DNA from: Opitutaceae bacterium
Lineage (GTDB): Bacteria > Verrucomicrobiota > Verrucomicrobiia > Opitutales > Opitutaceae
Assembly (NCBI GenBank): GCA_016794785.1
Contig: JAEUHC010000008.1
Span: forward strand, 86,722-150,721
Length of the DNA: 64,000 nt
Direction of reading: 5' to 3'
The translations under genes and the position numbers were made by a program. This document shows, piece by piece, positions 1 to 7,444 of this stretch; position 1 is the stretch's first letter, and every line of letters starts with the position of its first letter. Under the pieces are notes generated by a model that saw only the letters and a list, made by a program, of their open reading frames with translations, was not told the DNA's origin and ran no database searches.

Positions 1-239
1 GCGATCTCCAGCGCCGCCCGGCCATCGAAGCCCGGCAGGCGGTAGTCCGCGAGGATGACGTCCGGACAGCCAGCGAGGAGCGCCGCCCGGAATTGCGCCT
101 CCGTCTCAACCCGCTCCACCTCGCACGGGAATTGTTCAGCGCGCAGCCGCGCGCAAACCAGCCGGTGGTCGGGCACGCTATCCTCGAGGTGGAGAATCCG
201 GATCAGGTCGGGAGAGGTTGGCACAAATCCTTTTGTCAT
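1..239 (-). CDS. Response regulator receiver protein, C-terminal part beyond window
   Basis: Only the first 79 codons lie in the window; the gene continues past the left edge. The translation opens a CheY-like receiver domain: an acidic pair in LHLEDS (residues 17-21) and the likely phosphoacceptor Asp65 in LADYRLPGFDG. It could be a single-domain regulator or the front of a hybrid sensor kinase. The ATG at 239 lies inside a palindromic repeat (234-329), so the first residues (MTKGF) are repeat-derived; a GTG six codons in, next to the conserved region, is an alternative start. It follows the CHASE3 kinase and receiver genes in the same direction, suggesting one signalling locus. Confidence 0.75.
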   Translation of the reverse strand, partial: MTKGFVPTSPDLIRILHLEDSVPDHRLVCARLRAEQFPCEVERVETEAQFRAALLAGCPDVILADYRLPGFDGRAALEI

Positions 240-329
240 GCTGAGTGCAGCGAAGAATCCCGCAGGAACTGCGTAACCTATGGGATACGAATTCCCCCCA
301 ATAGGTTCTTCGCTCCGCTAAGAATGACA
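234..329. repeat. Palindromic intergenic repeat, TGTCAT-type, copy 1
   Basis: Inverted repeat with ends TGTCATGCTGAG (234-245) and CTAAGAATGACA (318-329), 10 of 12 positions pairing, and an inner stem GCGAAGAA (250-257) with TTCTTCGC (306-313). A third nested arm pairs CCTAT near 277 with ATAGG near 301. The left end contains the start codon of the minus-strand receiver gene. The same terminal sequence occurs at 8968-9043. Confidence 0.8.
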
Positions 330-359
330 ATCAGGCGGGAGGTCTTTAGTGGGACGCTC

Positions 360-803
360 TCATAGCTCGGGCGAAGGCCGGTTTACCACGGCCCAGAAGA
401 GCCCCACGTTCTTGATCGCCTCAAGGAATTGGTCGTGCGTGACCGGCTTCACCACATAGGCGTTTACGCCGAGCTTGTAGCTTTTGAGCATGTCCTTCTC
501 CTCGGCCGAGGAGGTGATCATCACAACAGGAAGGGTCTTGAAGTGGGGATCCTGGCGAATCTGCGCCAGCACCTCGAGTCCATCGACCTTCGGCATCTTC
601 AGATCGAGGAGCACCACGCACGGGCAGGTGGCGTCGCTCCGCCCGGCATGGAGGCCACGGCGAAAGAGGTAGTCGAGCGCCTCGGCGCCGTCCCGGCAGG
701 TCTCAATGGGATTGGCGAGACCCGCGCCGCGCAGGGCTGAGATCATGAGCTTCACGTCATTCACACTGTCGTCCACCAACAGGATTCTTCGGAGATCGCT
801 CAT
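360..803 (-). CDS. Single-domain response regulator (Rcp1/CheY-like)
   Basis: The 147-residue protein is a stand-alone receiver domain. Visible landmarks are the acidic pair D11-D12, phosphoacceptor Asp67 in LLDLKMP, T97-S98 in MITSSAEE and Lys119-Pro120 in VVKP. The long loop after residue 45 (YLFRRG...) is typical of the Rcp1-type regulators that partner bacteriophytochrome-like kinases. The start at 803 is fixed by a 4-base ATGA overlap with the stop of the sensor kinase, so the two are almost certainly co-translated partners. There is no output domain; it probably relays phosphate or acts by protein contact. Confidence 0.9.
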   Translation of the reverse strand: MSDLRRILLVDDSVNDVKLMISALRGAGLANPIETCRDGAEALDYLFRRGLHAGRSDATCPCVVLLDLKMPKVDGLEVLAQIRQDPHFKTLPVVMITSSAEEKDMLKSYKLGVNAYVVKPVTHDQFLEAIKNVGLFWAVVNRPSPEL

Positions 804-2266
804 GGTTGGGGAGGATTGGAACCGGCAGTAGGCCCGAACGAGCTTATCAAGGGCAGCCAAAAATAAAAAGTAGCACTTTGACCCAGACGACCCTCCGCCC
901 AGGTGCGGCCACCATGGCGCTGCACAATGCGCCGGACATTGGCGAGGCCGATGCCCGTGCCCTCGAACTCCTCCGCGCGATGCAGGCGCTGGAACACACC
1001 GAAGAGCTTGTGCGCATAGACCGGGTCGAAGCCGACGCCGTTGTCGCGCACCCAATAGGTGACGCCGCCGTCTTCCGCCCGCGCACCGACCTCGATTTCG
1101 GCGATCGGCCGCGGGCCGGTGTATTTGACGGCGTTGGCGAGCAGGTTTTGCAGCACCACCTTCAACAACCCTCGGTCGCCTTGGATGGGAGGCAGCGGCT
1201 GCACCTGCCAGCGGATTTCCCGGCGGCCAGTCTCCGGTTCAAGCGCGAGGCGGCACTGGGCGACGAGTTCAGTCATGTCCACCTCGGTCACGCCGAGCTG
1301 CGTGCGGCCGATGCGGGAGAAACCAAGCAAGTCATCCACCAGCCGGCCAGCGAACAGGGCTGTGTCGTGAATTGTGGCGAGATTCTCCGCATCCTCGGGC
1401 TTGAGGCCGGCGCCGATGGCGCCGCGCAACAGGTCGGAAAAGCCCGCGATGTGGCGCATCGGTGCGCGCAGATCGTGCGAGATCGAGTAGGCGAAGGCCT
1501 CGAGTTCCTGATTCGCCTCGGCGAGCGCCGCGTTCGTCGCCACCAGCTTCTGTGTGCGCTCAGCCACGCGCTGCTCCAGATCGGCGGCGAGCTGCGCCAC
1601 CGTGGTGAGGGCGCTCTCGTAGTTGCGGCTGAGCACCCGTAGCTGCCGCACCGAGAGCAGCGCCGTGCCCGCCCCCAACGCGAGGGCCAGCGTGCAAATG
1701 ACGGTGACGGCGAGGCGCGCAGAACGCCGGGCGGCGAGACTGCGCGAGGTCCGCAATTCTTCCTCGACGGCAATGAAACGGGCAAACAGGGCGCGAATTT
1801 CGTCCCGGATCAGCCTGCCTTCACCAGCCATGAAGATGGTCAGGGCATCAGCGGGCGCAGCCGCTGGGTGCAGCACCGTCTCGGCGAAAATGCGCCACCG
1901 CTCGAGCAACCCCTCAATCTGATGCAGGATGGCCTGCTGATCAGGCCGGTCGGCGACCATCTGGTGGAGTTCCGCGGAGAGCGGACCCAGCTGTGGCAAG
2001 GCGCGTTCATACGGCTGCAAAAACTGCCGATCATTCGTGGAGACATACCCACGCAGACCGCTTTCGAGATCAATGTGCAGTTTCTCAAGGCGATTGGCCT
2101 GGGCGATCACCCGGTTGGTGTGCTCGACGCGGCCGGAATCCCCGATGAGTTCGGAAATCTGCCACACCAGCACGATGCCAAATGCAACCGAGAGCAGCGA
2201 AGGCACGACGACCGCGCGAATGAGCAACCGCCGAAACACGCTGCGAGGAACGAGGCGATCAAGCAC
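800..2266 (-). CDS. CHASE3-domain sensor histidine kinase
   Basis: A 488-residue membrane sensor kinase. Order: transmembrane helix at about 13-36, periplasmic helical CHASE3-like domain (about 37-180, with the typical ESGLRGYVST segment), second transmembrane helix at about 185-207, a coiled linker, a HisKA dimerisation domain with the phosphorylatable His in SISHDLRAPMRH (near residue 260), and an HATPase domain with N box LLANAVKY, G1 DNGVGFD, F box FGVFQRLH and G2 GTGIGLANV. The ATP-binding end resembles phytochrome-type kinases. The start is a GTG at 2266 without a clear ribosome site, so the exact N-terminus is uncertain. It is coupled to the receiver gene downstream. Confidence 0.9.
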   Translation of the reverse strand: MLDRLVPRSVFRRLLIRAVVVPSLLSVAFGIVLVWQISELIGDSGRVEHTNRVIAQANRLEKLHIDLESGLRGYVSTNDRQFLQPYERALPQLGPLSAELHQMVADRPDQQAILHQIEGLLERWRIFAETVLHPAAAPADALTIFMAGEGRLIRDEIRALFARFIAVEEELRTSRSLAARRSARLAVTVICTLALALGAGTALLSVRQLRVLSRNYESALTTVAQLAADLEQRVAERTQKLVATNAALAEANQELEAFAYSISHDLRAPMRHIAGFSDLLRGAIGAGLKPEDAENLATIHDTALFAGRLVDDLLGFSRIGRTQLGVTEVDMTELVAQCRLALEPETGRREIRWQVQPLPPIQGDRGLLKVVLQNLLANAVKYTGPRPIAEIEVGARAEDGGVTYWVRDNGVGFDPVYAHKLFGVFQRLHRAEEFEGTGIGLANVRRIVQRHGGRTWAEGRLGQSATFYFWLPLISSFGPTAGSNPPQP

Positions 2267-2493
2267 AGGAGTATGGCTACCAGTTATCCCAAGCGCGGCA
2301 CACGTTTTTTCCGCGATCCCGGCCCTCGGCCGATCTCAGTGCAGTTCGGATAACGCGCAGCGTAGCCTCCGTTTTTCGATCGCTCGCCGTGAGACACGCC
2401 TGCAACTCGGCGGCGCAATCACCCGGGTGGGCCCGCTCGCTCAAAGAAACGGGATGGGACATGACATGGCTGGCCCAAGGGAAAACCAGAGCG

Positions 2494-3318
2494 CTAGGCG
2501 GCGACCGCAGCCTCGGCAACTTCCTCCGTCCGCACCACGAAGCGCCGCAGCAGGTGCGGGCCGAAGCTCGTCGTAAACGCGACATCGGCGGCGTCACGGC
2601 CGCGCGCCATGACGAGATGTCCGATCCGGCGCGCGTTGTGCCGCACGTCAAAGATGTGCCACCGCGAATCGAGATAGACCTCCATCCACGCGCTGAAATC
2701 CATCGGCGCCGGATCGGGCGGCACGCCGATGTCGCCGAGATAACCCGTGGCGTAGCGCGCCGGGATGTTGAGACAACGGCACAGCGTGATCGCGAGATGG
2801 GTGAAATCGCGGCATACGCCCGTGCGCTCCTCGTAGGCCTGCGCCGCCGTGCGCGTGAGGCGGGCCTGCGCGTAATCGAAGCGCAGATGATGATGCACCC
2901 AGTCACTCACCGCCTGCACGCGCGACCAGCCGGGCTTCACCGCGCCAAAGCGAGACCAGGCGACGTCGCCCAGCAGGTCCACTTCGCAATAGCGGCTGGG
3001 CAGCAGGAACGGCAGCACGGAGGATGGCAGCGCCATCACCGGCACTTCGGCGGCACCGGCCTCGATCCGCTCCGGCATATCGCCCCGGCGGATGAGGCCC
3101 TCGCTGCGCAGCTCCAGCAGCCCGGCCGGTGCCAGGAGCCGAGTGCAGTGATTGCCAAAATCATCGCGAAAAGTCCGGATGGGGACATCGGGGACTACCT
3201 TGAACTCCTCCGGGACCACCAGACAGGGCGTCAGCTCGGGCCGCAGGTGCAGCATGAGCACGACCGGAGTCGGGACGGGAAAATCATAGGCGATGTCGTA
3301 GCCGAAACGGATGTGCAT
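2494..3318 (-). CDS. Transglutaminase-like cysteine protease family protein
   Basis: The 274-residue protein has an N-terminal beta-rich half (bacterial transglutaminase N-region) and a C-terminal transglutaminase/protease core. The nucleophile is Cys169 in ERTGVCRDFTHLA. The position where many relatives carry the catalytic His reads DFSAWMEVYL (Ser209), followed by RWHIFDVRHNARRIG; from memory a proteobacterial subfamily shares this DFSAW form. There is no signal peptide, so it is probably cytoplasmic, with peptidase or amidase activity and unknown substrate. It lies 13 bases after the YqjK-like gene and is probably the last gene of that transcript. Confidence 0.85.
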   Translation of the reverse strand: MHIRFGYDIAYDFPVPTPVVLMLHLRPELTPCLVVPEEFKVVPDVPIRTFRDDFGNHCTRLLAPAGLLELRSEGLIRRGDMPERIEAGAAEVPVMALPSSVLPFLLPSRYCEVDLLGDVAWSRFGAVKPGWSRVQAVSDWVHHHLRFDYAQARLTRTAAQAYEERTGVCRDFTHLAITLCRCLNIPARYATGYLGDIGVPPDPAPMDFSAWMEVYLDSRWHIFDVRHNARRIGHLVMARGRDAADVAFTTSFGPHLLRRFVVRTEEVAEAAVAA

Positions 3319-3331
3319 GGTGAGGGGCGCC

Positions 3332-3592
3332 TCAGCGCGAGAAGGGATTGAGCAGATTGATTAAGTCCGCGCCCAACGCGGCGCCCCGCGCCCAGCGGCC
3401 GATTTTCCCCGGCAGAAATTGGGCGAAGGAAAACGCCTTGTTGAGCACCGAAAGCGGCACCCCGCCGATCGCCGCGCCGGAGCCGCGGGCGGCCGGCCGG
3501 AGCGCGAGGCGGAGGTGGAGCCGATCGAGTTCGCAGATGAGCGCGAGCCGGCGGCGGCGTTCCTCGAGGGTCAGCGGGGCGGCGGCGTTCAT
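3332..3592 (-). CDS. YqjK-like small protein
   Basis: An 86-residue protein rich in Arg and Leu. The N-terminal half is a charged amphipathic helix (LTLEERRRRLALICELDRL), followed by a stretch ending in IGRWARGAALGADLINLL. The start at 3592 is set by a 4-base ATGA overlap with the preceding holin-like gene; longer readings add only overlap with that gene. Position and composition match YqjK of the E. coli yqjD-yqjE-yqjK set. The family match is inferred from gene order and composition, not from a strong motif. Confidence 0.6.
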   Translation of the reverse strand: MNAAAPLTLEERRRRLALICELDRLHLRLALRPAARGSGAAIGGVPLSVLNKAFSFAQFLPGKIGRWARGAALGADLINLLNPFSR

Positions 3593-3987
3593 GATTTGGC
3601 AGCCGGCAGCATGTCCCGCACGCAGGCGCAATCTTCACCCAGCTGATGGCGCGTCTCGGCCAGCGGACGCCACGCGCGGAGCCGGCGCGCGGCGAGCAGG
3701 CCAAGGCCCGCCGCACCGAGCGCGTAGGCGAGCGTCACCAGTCCGAGGATGAGACCGCGGTCCTCGCGTTGCCACACCAGGGCGGCAATCGCGAAGGTGC
3801 CGGCAAACCCGGTGAGCAGCGCGCACGCCGTGGCGCCCAGCATCACCGCGGCGGATTTCACCACATGATCGCGAGCCTCGGCAAATTCCAGCGCCGCAAG
3901 CTCGCCCCGGTGCGCCAGGCCTTCGACGACAATGCGCGCGGCGGGACCAAGGACAGACGTGAGAGGATCAGCGGAAGCAGCATTCAT
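3589..3987 (-). CDS. YqjE-like putative holin-X membrane protein
   Basis: A 132-residue protein with two adjacent hydrophobic segments at about 47-72 and 80-101, separated by QREDRG, flanked by an amphipathic N-terminal helix and a charged tail. This is the layout of the putative holin superfamily (YqjE/Holin-X). These proteins are not known to be phage holins when chromosomal; they occur with YqjD-like ribosome- or membrane-associated stress proteins. I used the ATG at 3987; an in-frame TTG at 4005 would add six residues. It is coupled to the YqjK-like gene by ATGA. Confidence 0.75.
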   Translation of the reverse strand: MNAASADPLTSVLGPAARIVVEGLAHRGELAALEFAEARDHVVKSAAVMLGATACALLTGFAGTFAIAALVWQREDRGLILGLVTLAYALGAAGLGLLAARRLRAWRPLAETRHQLGEDCACVRDMLPAAKS

Positions 3988-4084
3988 GGTTAAAGCGGAA
4001 AGCAAGGGACGGAATCTCCGAGACTCACCGCGGCTTCCGCGCGGGACTCGGAGTCACGCGACGGAAGGGCGCTGAATCACGCAC

Positions 4085-4101
4085 CCGCACGGTTCGTGCG
4101 G
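4085..4101. terminator. GC-rich hairpin, possible weak terminator
   Basis: CCGCACG (4085-4091) and CGTGCGG (4095-4101) form a perfect 7-pair stem with a GTT loop, just after the end of the DUF883 gene on the minus strand. There is no T tract, so termination is uncertain; it may attenuate transcription between the YqjD-like and YqjE-like genes. Confidence 0.35.
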
Positions 4102-4127
4102 TGGACAAACACCCGCGGGACGGGCGA

Positions 4128-4457
4128 TCAGTGGCGCGTGCCGCAGCCCCGCGAGATCATGTAGCCGACCAGCAGGCCCAGACCGGCGGCGACACCAATG
4201 GCCTGATACGGGTGGCTGCGGATCGTTTCGTCAGCCTGGAGAGCCTGGCGGCGCGCGGCGGCGGTGAGATTCTTCATCGTCGCCTGGCCATTGGCCAGAG
4301 CGTCGCGGAGGCGTTCGCGGAGAGCCTGCACATCGTCGGAGACGTTGTCACCGGCGCGGCTGAGCGCCTGCTCGGCCTCGTGCAGGAGAGTTTTGAGATC
4401 TTCAGCCGTGGTGTCAGCTTGGTTGCGGGGCGTGGCGGTGGATTTGGAGGAAGACAT
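4128..4457 (-). CDS. DUF883 / YqjD-ElaB family membrane-anchored protein
   Basis: A 109-residue protein. Residues 1-20 are Ser/Thr-rich, 20-80 form a helical amphipathic segment (AEDLKTLLHEAEQALSRAG...), and the C-terminal 25 residues contain one membrane segment (AIGVAAGLGLLVGYMIS) after HPYQ. This is the DUF883 layout; E. coli YqjD and ElaB are C-tail-anchored inner-membrane proteins that bind ribosomes in stationary phase. The start at 4457 is the ATG at the beginning of the conserved part; an upstream in-frame extension is out of character. With the two following genes it mirrors yqjD-yqjE-yqjK. Confidence 0.85.
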   Translation of the reverse strand: MSSSKSTATPRNQADTTAEDLKTLLHEAEQALSRAGDNVSDDVQALRERLRDALANGQATMKNLTAAARRQALQADETIRSHPYQAIGVAAGLGLLVGYMISRGCGTRH

Positions 4458-4536
4458 GATGGTAATGGAATGGAGGTGGAGGGACGGAATCGAAAGGTGA
4501 GGAAAAATTGAAAGCGCGGCGGGCGCGCGGATCGGC

Positions 4537-4740
4537 TCAGGGCTTGCGACCCATGACAAGGCCGGCTCCGCCGGCCAGAATGCCAAGGGCGCCGAGGACG
4601 AGCAGCCAGATGCTCTTGTTGGTCGGTGTGCCGGTGACGGCGTTGCTCACCTCGGAGGAGACGGAGTCGGAGGCATTGAGCCCGAACACGAGCAGGATGA
4701 CCCCGACGACGAGGAAGGCGATGGAGGGAATGCGTGACAT
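4537..4740 (-). CDS. DUF3185-family small membrane protein
   Basis: A 67-residue protein with two transmembrane helices: FLVVGVILLVFGLNAS at the N-terminus and WLLVLGALGILAGGAGLVMG at the C-terminus, joined by a short polar loop containing SVSSEVSNAVTGTPTNKSI. This pattern, with the conserved FGLNASDS segment, is that of the DUF3185 proteins often found beside stress-induced small membrane proteins. Its role is unknown. It lies between the lmo0937-like and DUF883 genes in the same direction. Confidence 0.8.
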   Translation of the reverse strand: MSRIPSIAFLVVGVILLVFGLNASDSVSSEVSNAVTGTPTNKSIWLLVLGALGILAGGAGLVMGRKP

Positions 4741-4837
4741 GGTGGTGGTATGGTTATGGTTGAGCTGCGAGGGAAAGACGAAGCAGGGCAGACGGGACAG
4801 TGGGTGGTGGAAACGCGTGAGGAGTTCGTCGCGCTCC

Positions 4838-4990
4838 TCACCGGAGCGGATTGCGACCGCGGATAAGCCGGAGGATCACCACGATCAACGCGATGAGCAG
4901 GAGGAGATGGATGTAACCTCCGATGGTGTAGGAGGAGACCATTCCGAGCAGCCACATGAGGACCAAAATGATCGCGATTGTTTCGAGCAT
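4838..4990 (-). CDS. lmo0937-family small membrane protein
   Basis: A 50-residue hydrophobic protein: helix MLETIAIILVLMWLLGMVSS, a short YTIGGYIH turn, then LLLLIALIVVILRLI and a positively charged tail (RGRNPLR). Length, the GGYIH turn and the basic end match the lmo0937 family of tiny membrane proteins that accompany CsbD- and DUF883-type general-stress genes. The start is the ATG at 4990; a longer reading upstream runs through non-coding sequence. Function unknown. Confidence 0.8.
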   Translation of the reverse strand: MLETIAIILVLMWLLGMVSSYTIGGYIHLLLLIALIVVILRLIRGRNPLR

Positions 4991-5189
4991 GGTGATGGTG
5001 AGTTGGCAGGCAGGTTGAGGTTGAGGGAGCTGGAGAGCTGCATGAGCGATGGTCGCAGGTGTGGTGCCACGGCGGCGCGCTGGATGTAACCCAATGACCC
5101 GTGCCCGCTTGGGGACAACGCACCACCCCAGACCTCCATTGCTGCTGGGCATTATGCAATGCGCCCAGAGGCAGCATTCGCATTTTGCA

Positions 5190-5220
5190 GGCGCTCCGAG
5201 CGCCACAGGCCCGGCCCTAC
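5190..5220. repeat. Palindromic element overlapping the LarA-like stop codon
   Basis: GGCGCTC-C-GAGCGCC (5190-5204) is a perfect palindrome, followed by CAGGCCCGGCCCTAC. Read on the minus strand this is GTAGGGCCGGGCCTG then the hairpin, so the TAG stop of the LarA-like gene (5217-5219) lies in the element. It could act as a terminator or mRNA-stabilising end; no T tract is present. Confidence 0.5.
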
Positions 5221-6488
5221 GCCAAGTAAGGAATCGTCATCGGCCCTTCGGGCAGCACGGCAATGGGCGCGTCGCGGCCGACACGCTTCAACTCTTCAGT
5301 CACGCGCACGGCGAGGTCGGCCACGGGCTCGAGGTGGGCGCGGCGGATTTCCTCCGGGGCCATCCGCGAATGCACGCCCACGCGGGCGCGCACGAGGATC
5401 AACGCGAGGAGCTGCACCTGCCACTGATCCTCGATGGGGGTCTTCGCAGCATTGATGGTGTCGAGCATCGCCTGCGCGGAAGCGTGCGAGAAGAGGAAGC
5501 TCTTGAAGCTGCCGTGATCGGGAAAGCCGTCGCCGCACTCGGCGGCGGCGAGGATGAGTCCGCCCTCGGCCACAACCTGCGCGGCGGCCGACATGCCCTT
5601 CACCGTCTGGTAGAGATTCTGGTCGAGCGGAAAGCCGCTGTTCGACGTGATCACGATCGGGAACGCCTGCGGGCACGCGACCATCGCCGTCTGCTTCGCG
5701 AAGGCGCAGCCCGCGTCGTGCGCCGCGATCGGCTCGCCGCAGAAAAAGCCCGTGATCTCACGGCGGCGGTTCTGCGTCACATTGACGAGCAGGTCCACGG
5801 GCAGCAGCGCGCCGTTGGCGCGGACCTGCGCTTGCGTGGGATTGCCAGAGAGCACGCCCCAGGTGCTCCGCGGATCGGCGATCACCTGCGCGCGGTGGTA
5901 GTGCTTGATCGACTCAAGATCGGCGACGGCGGGGAACACGCCTTTGTAGCCGCCGGAAAATCCCGCCATGAAATGCGGCTCGATGAAGCCCATCACGATG
6001 CGGCGGTCGGCCTCGGCATAGGCGCGGTTGAACCACACCGGGCGGCCATCCGCCGTCGCGCCCACCCGCGCGAGCGTGGCCGGATCGCGCGAATCATGAT
6101 TGATGATCCGGTAGCGGCCGAAGACGGCGTCGCCCACCATCTGCCGCAGCTCGTCGGGCGTGTTGGCGCGATGCGAGCCGGTGCCGTTGATGATGGTGAA
6201 ATTCTCGGCCGGCACGTGCGCCAGCTCCTCGAACAACCACGGCAGCAGCCGCTCGCGCGGCAGCGGCCGCGTGTGATCCGGGATCGCGATCGCCACTCGG
6301 TCCGTCGCCTTCACGATCTCGCGGAGCGGCGGGCGGCCGATGGGGGCGCGCAGGGCGGCGCGGAAAGCCGCAGCCTCGTCGGGAATGCCGGGCACGAAGC
6401 GCGGCTCGACGACGGTCACGTTTTCTGACGGCAACTCGAGCGGCAGGCCGGTGCGCCCGTATTGCAGCGTGACGCGCGTCGTCTTCAC
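5217..6488 (-). CDS. LarA-like nickel-pincer racemase/epimerase (DUF2088)
   Basis: A 423-residue member of the lactate racemase family. Compared with Lactiplantibacillus plantarum LarA from memory, key residues are present at an offset of about two: His106 in NGTGSHRANT (LarA His108), His172 in EPHFMAGF (His174), Lys182 in SGGYKGVF (Lys184, which carries the nickel-pincer cofactor) and His196/His198 (His200), plus DHTRP at 71-75. Family members racemise or epimerise alpha-hydroxy acids, including lactate, malate and sugar acids. It starts with GTG overlapping the permease stop (GTGA) and is the last gene of a sugar ABC operon, so a sugar-acid substrate is likely. No LarB, LarC or LarE is in the window. 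Confidence 0.85.
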   Translation of the reverse strand: MKTTRVTLQYGRTGLPLELPSENVTVVEPRFVPGIPDEAAAFRAALRAPIGRPPLREIVKATDRVAIAIPDHTRPLPRERLLPWLFEELAHVPAENFTIINGTGSHRANTPDELRQMVGDAVFGRYRIINHDSRDPATLARVGATADGRPVWFNRAYAEADRRIVMGFIEPHFMAGFSGGYKGVFPAVADLESIKHYHRAQVIADPRSTWGVLSGNPTQAQVRANGALLPVDLLVNVTQNRRREITGFFCGEPIAAHDAGCAFAKQTAMVACPQAFPIVITSNSGFPLDQNLYQTVKGMSAAAQVVAEGGLILAAAECGDGFPDHGSFKSFLFSHASAQAMLDTINAAKTPIEDQWQVQLLALILVRARVGVHSRMAPEEIRRAHLEPVADLAVRVTEELKRVGRDAPIAVLPEGPMTIPYLA

Positions 6489-7444
6489 GCCTGCTTCCCC
6501 TGCCGCAGGCGATCGACGAGCACCGCCACGATGATCACGAGGCCGATGATGATTTCCTGAAAATAAGTGGGCCAGCCCATCTGTTGGGAGCCGTTGCGGA
6601 GCACGGCCATGATCAGCGCGCCGATCATCGAGCCGAGCACGGTGCCCACGCCGCCGCTCAGGCTCGCGCCGCCGATGATCACGGAGGCGATGATGTCGAG
6701 TTCGAGCCCGACCGCGACCGTCGGGTCACCCTGCCGCAAACGCGAAAGCTGAAAGACGCTCGCGAGCCCAAAGAAACAGCCGGCAAGCGCGTAGAGACCG
6801 ACCTTGAGCCGTGTGGTCGGCACGCCGCAGAGGCGCGCGGTGGATTCGTTGGAGCCGAGTGCAAACACATGCCGGCCAAAGACGGTATTCTGGAGAAACA
6901 CCGCCGTCACGACCGCGAGCCCAAGCGTGACCCACACGCCCACTGGCAGCGCGTAGCTGAACGGATCGGCGGTGGTCATCCAGCCGTTGATTGGCGAGGC
7001 GTCGTAGTTGACGGTCTGGTTGTCGCCGAGCCACTTCGCCGAGCCGCGCCAGACACCGAGCGCGCCGAGCGTGATGATGAACGGCACGAGCCGCAGTGCC
7101 GCGATGGCCGCGCCGTTGAGCAGTCCGATCAGCCCGCTGGCGGCGATCATCGCGAGCACGGTCGGCGCCGGGCTCCAGCCTTTTTGCAGCAGCAACGCGC
7201 CGACGACGCTCGTGAACGCGATGCTTGACCCCACCGAGAGATCGATGCCGCCGCTCACGATGATGATCGTCATGCCCAGGGCGCCGATGGCGACGATGAC
7301 TGTCTGGGTGAAGATGGTCTTGAAATTGTGGTAGGAGAGAAAGAACTCGCGCGACTCCGCCGGGATCGAGAAGAGCGTGATGACCACGATCAGTCCCAGG
7401 AAGGGGCCGGCTTTCGCGAGGACACTCCGGGTGGTGGGGTTCAT
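6485..7444 (-). CDS. Ribose-type ABC transporter permease
   Basis: A 319-residue polytopic membrane protein of the RbsC/BPD_transp_2 family. About eight to ten hydrophobic helices are visible. The conserved signature GGIDLSVGS lies near residue 66, and the late EAA-like region reads ELDIIASVIIGGASLSGGVGT near 255-275. It forms the channel of a carbohydrate importer with the ATPase encoded just upstream. The start at 7444 overlaps the ATPase stop as ATGA; the longer upstream reading is only overlap. The product is followed by the LarA-like gene through a GTGA overlap. Confidence 0.92.
   Translation of the reverse strand: MNPTTRSVLAKAGPFLGLIVVITLFSIPAESREFFLSYHNFKTIFTQTVIVAIGALGMTIIIVSGGIDLSVGSSIAFTSVVGALLLQKGWSPAPTVLAMIAASGLIGLLNGAAIAALRLVPFIITLGALGVWRGSAKWLGDNQTVNYDASPINGWMTTADPFSYALPVGVWVTLGLAVVTAVFLQNTVFGRHVFALGSNESTARLCGVPTTRLKVGLYALAGCFFGLASVFQLSRLRQGDPTVAVGLELDIIASVIIGGASLSGGVGTVLGSMIGALIMAVLRNGSQQMGWPTYFQEIIIGLVIIVAVLVDRLRQGKQA

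Noticed and set aside
3589..3987. Phage holin gene indicating a prophage
   Set aside because: It matches the chromosomal YqjE layout and has DUF883 and YqjK-like neighbours; no other phage gene is present.
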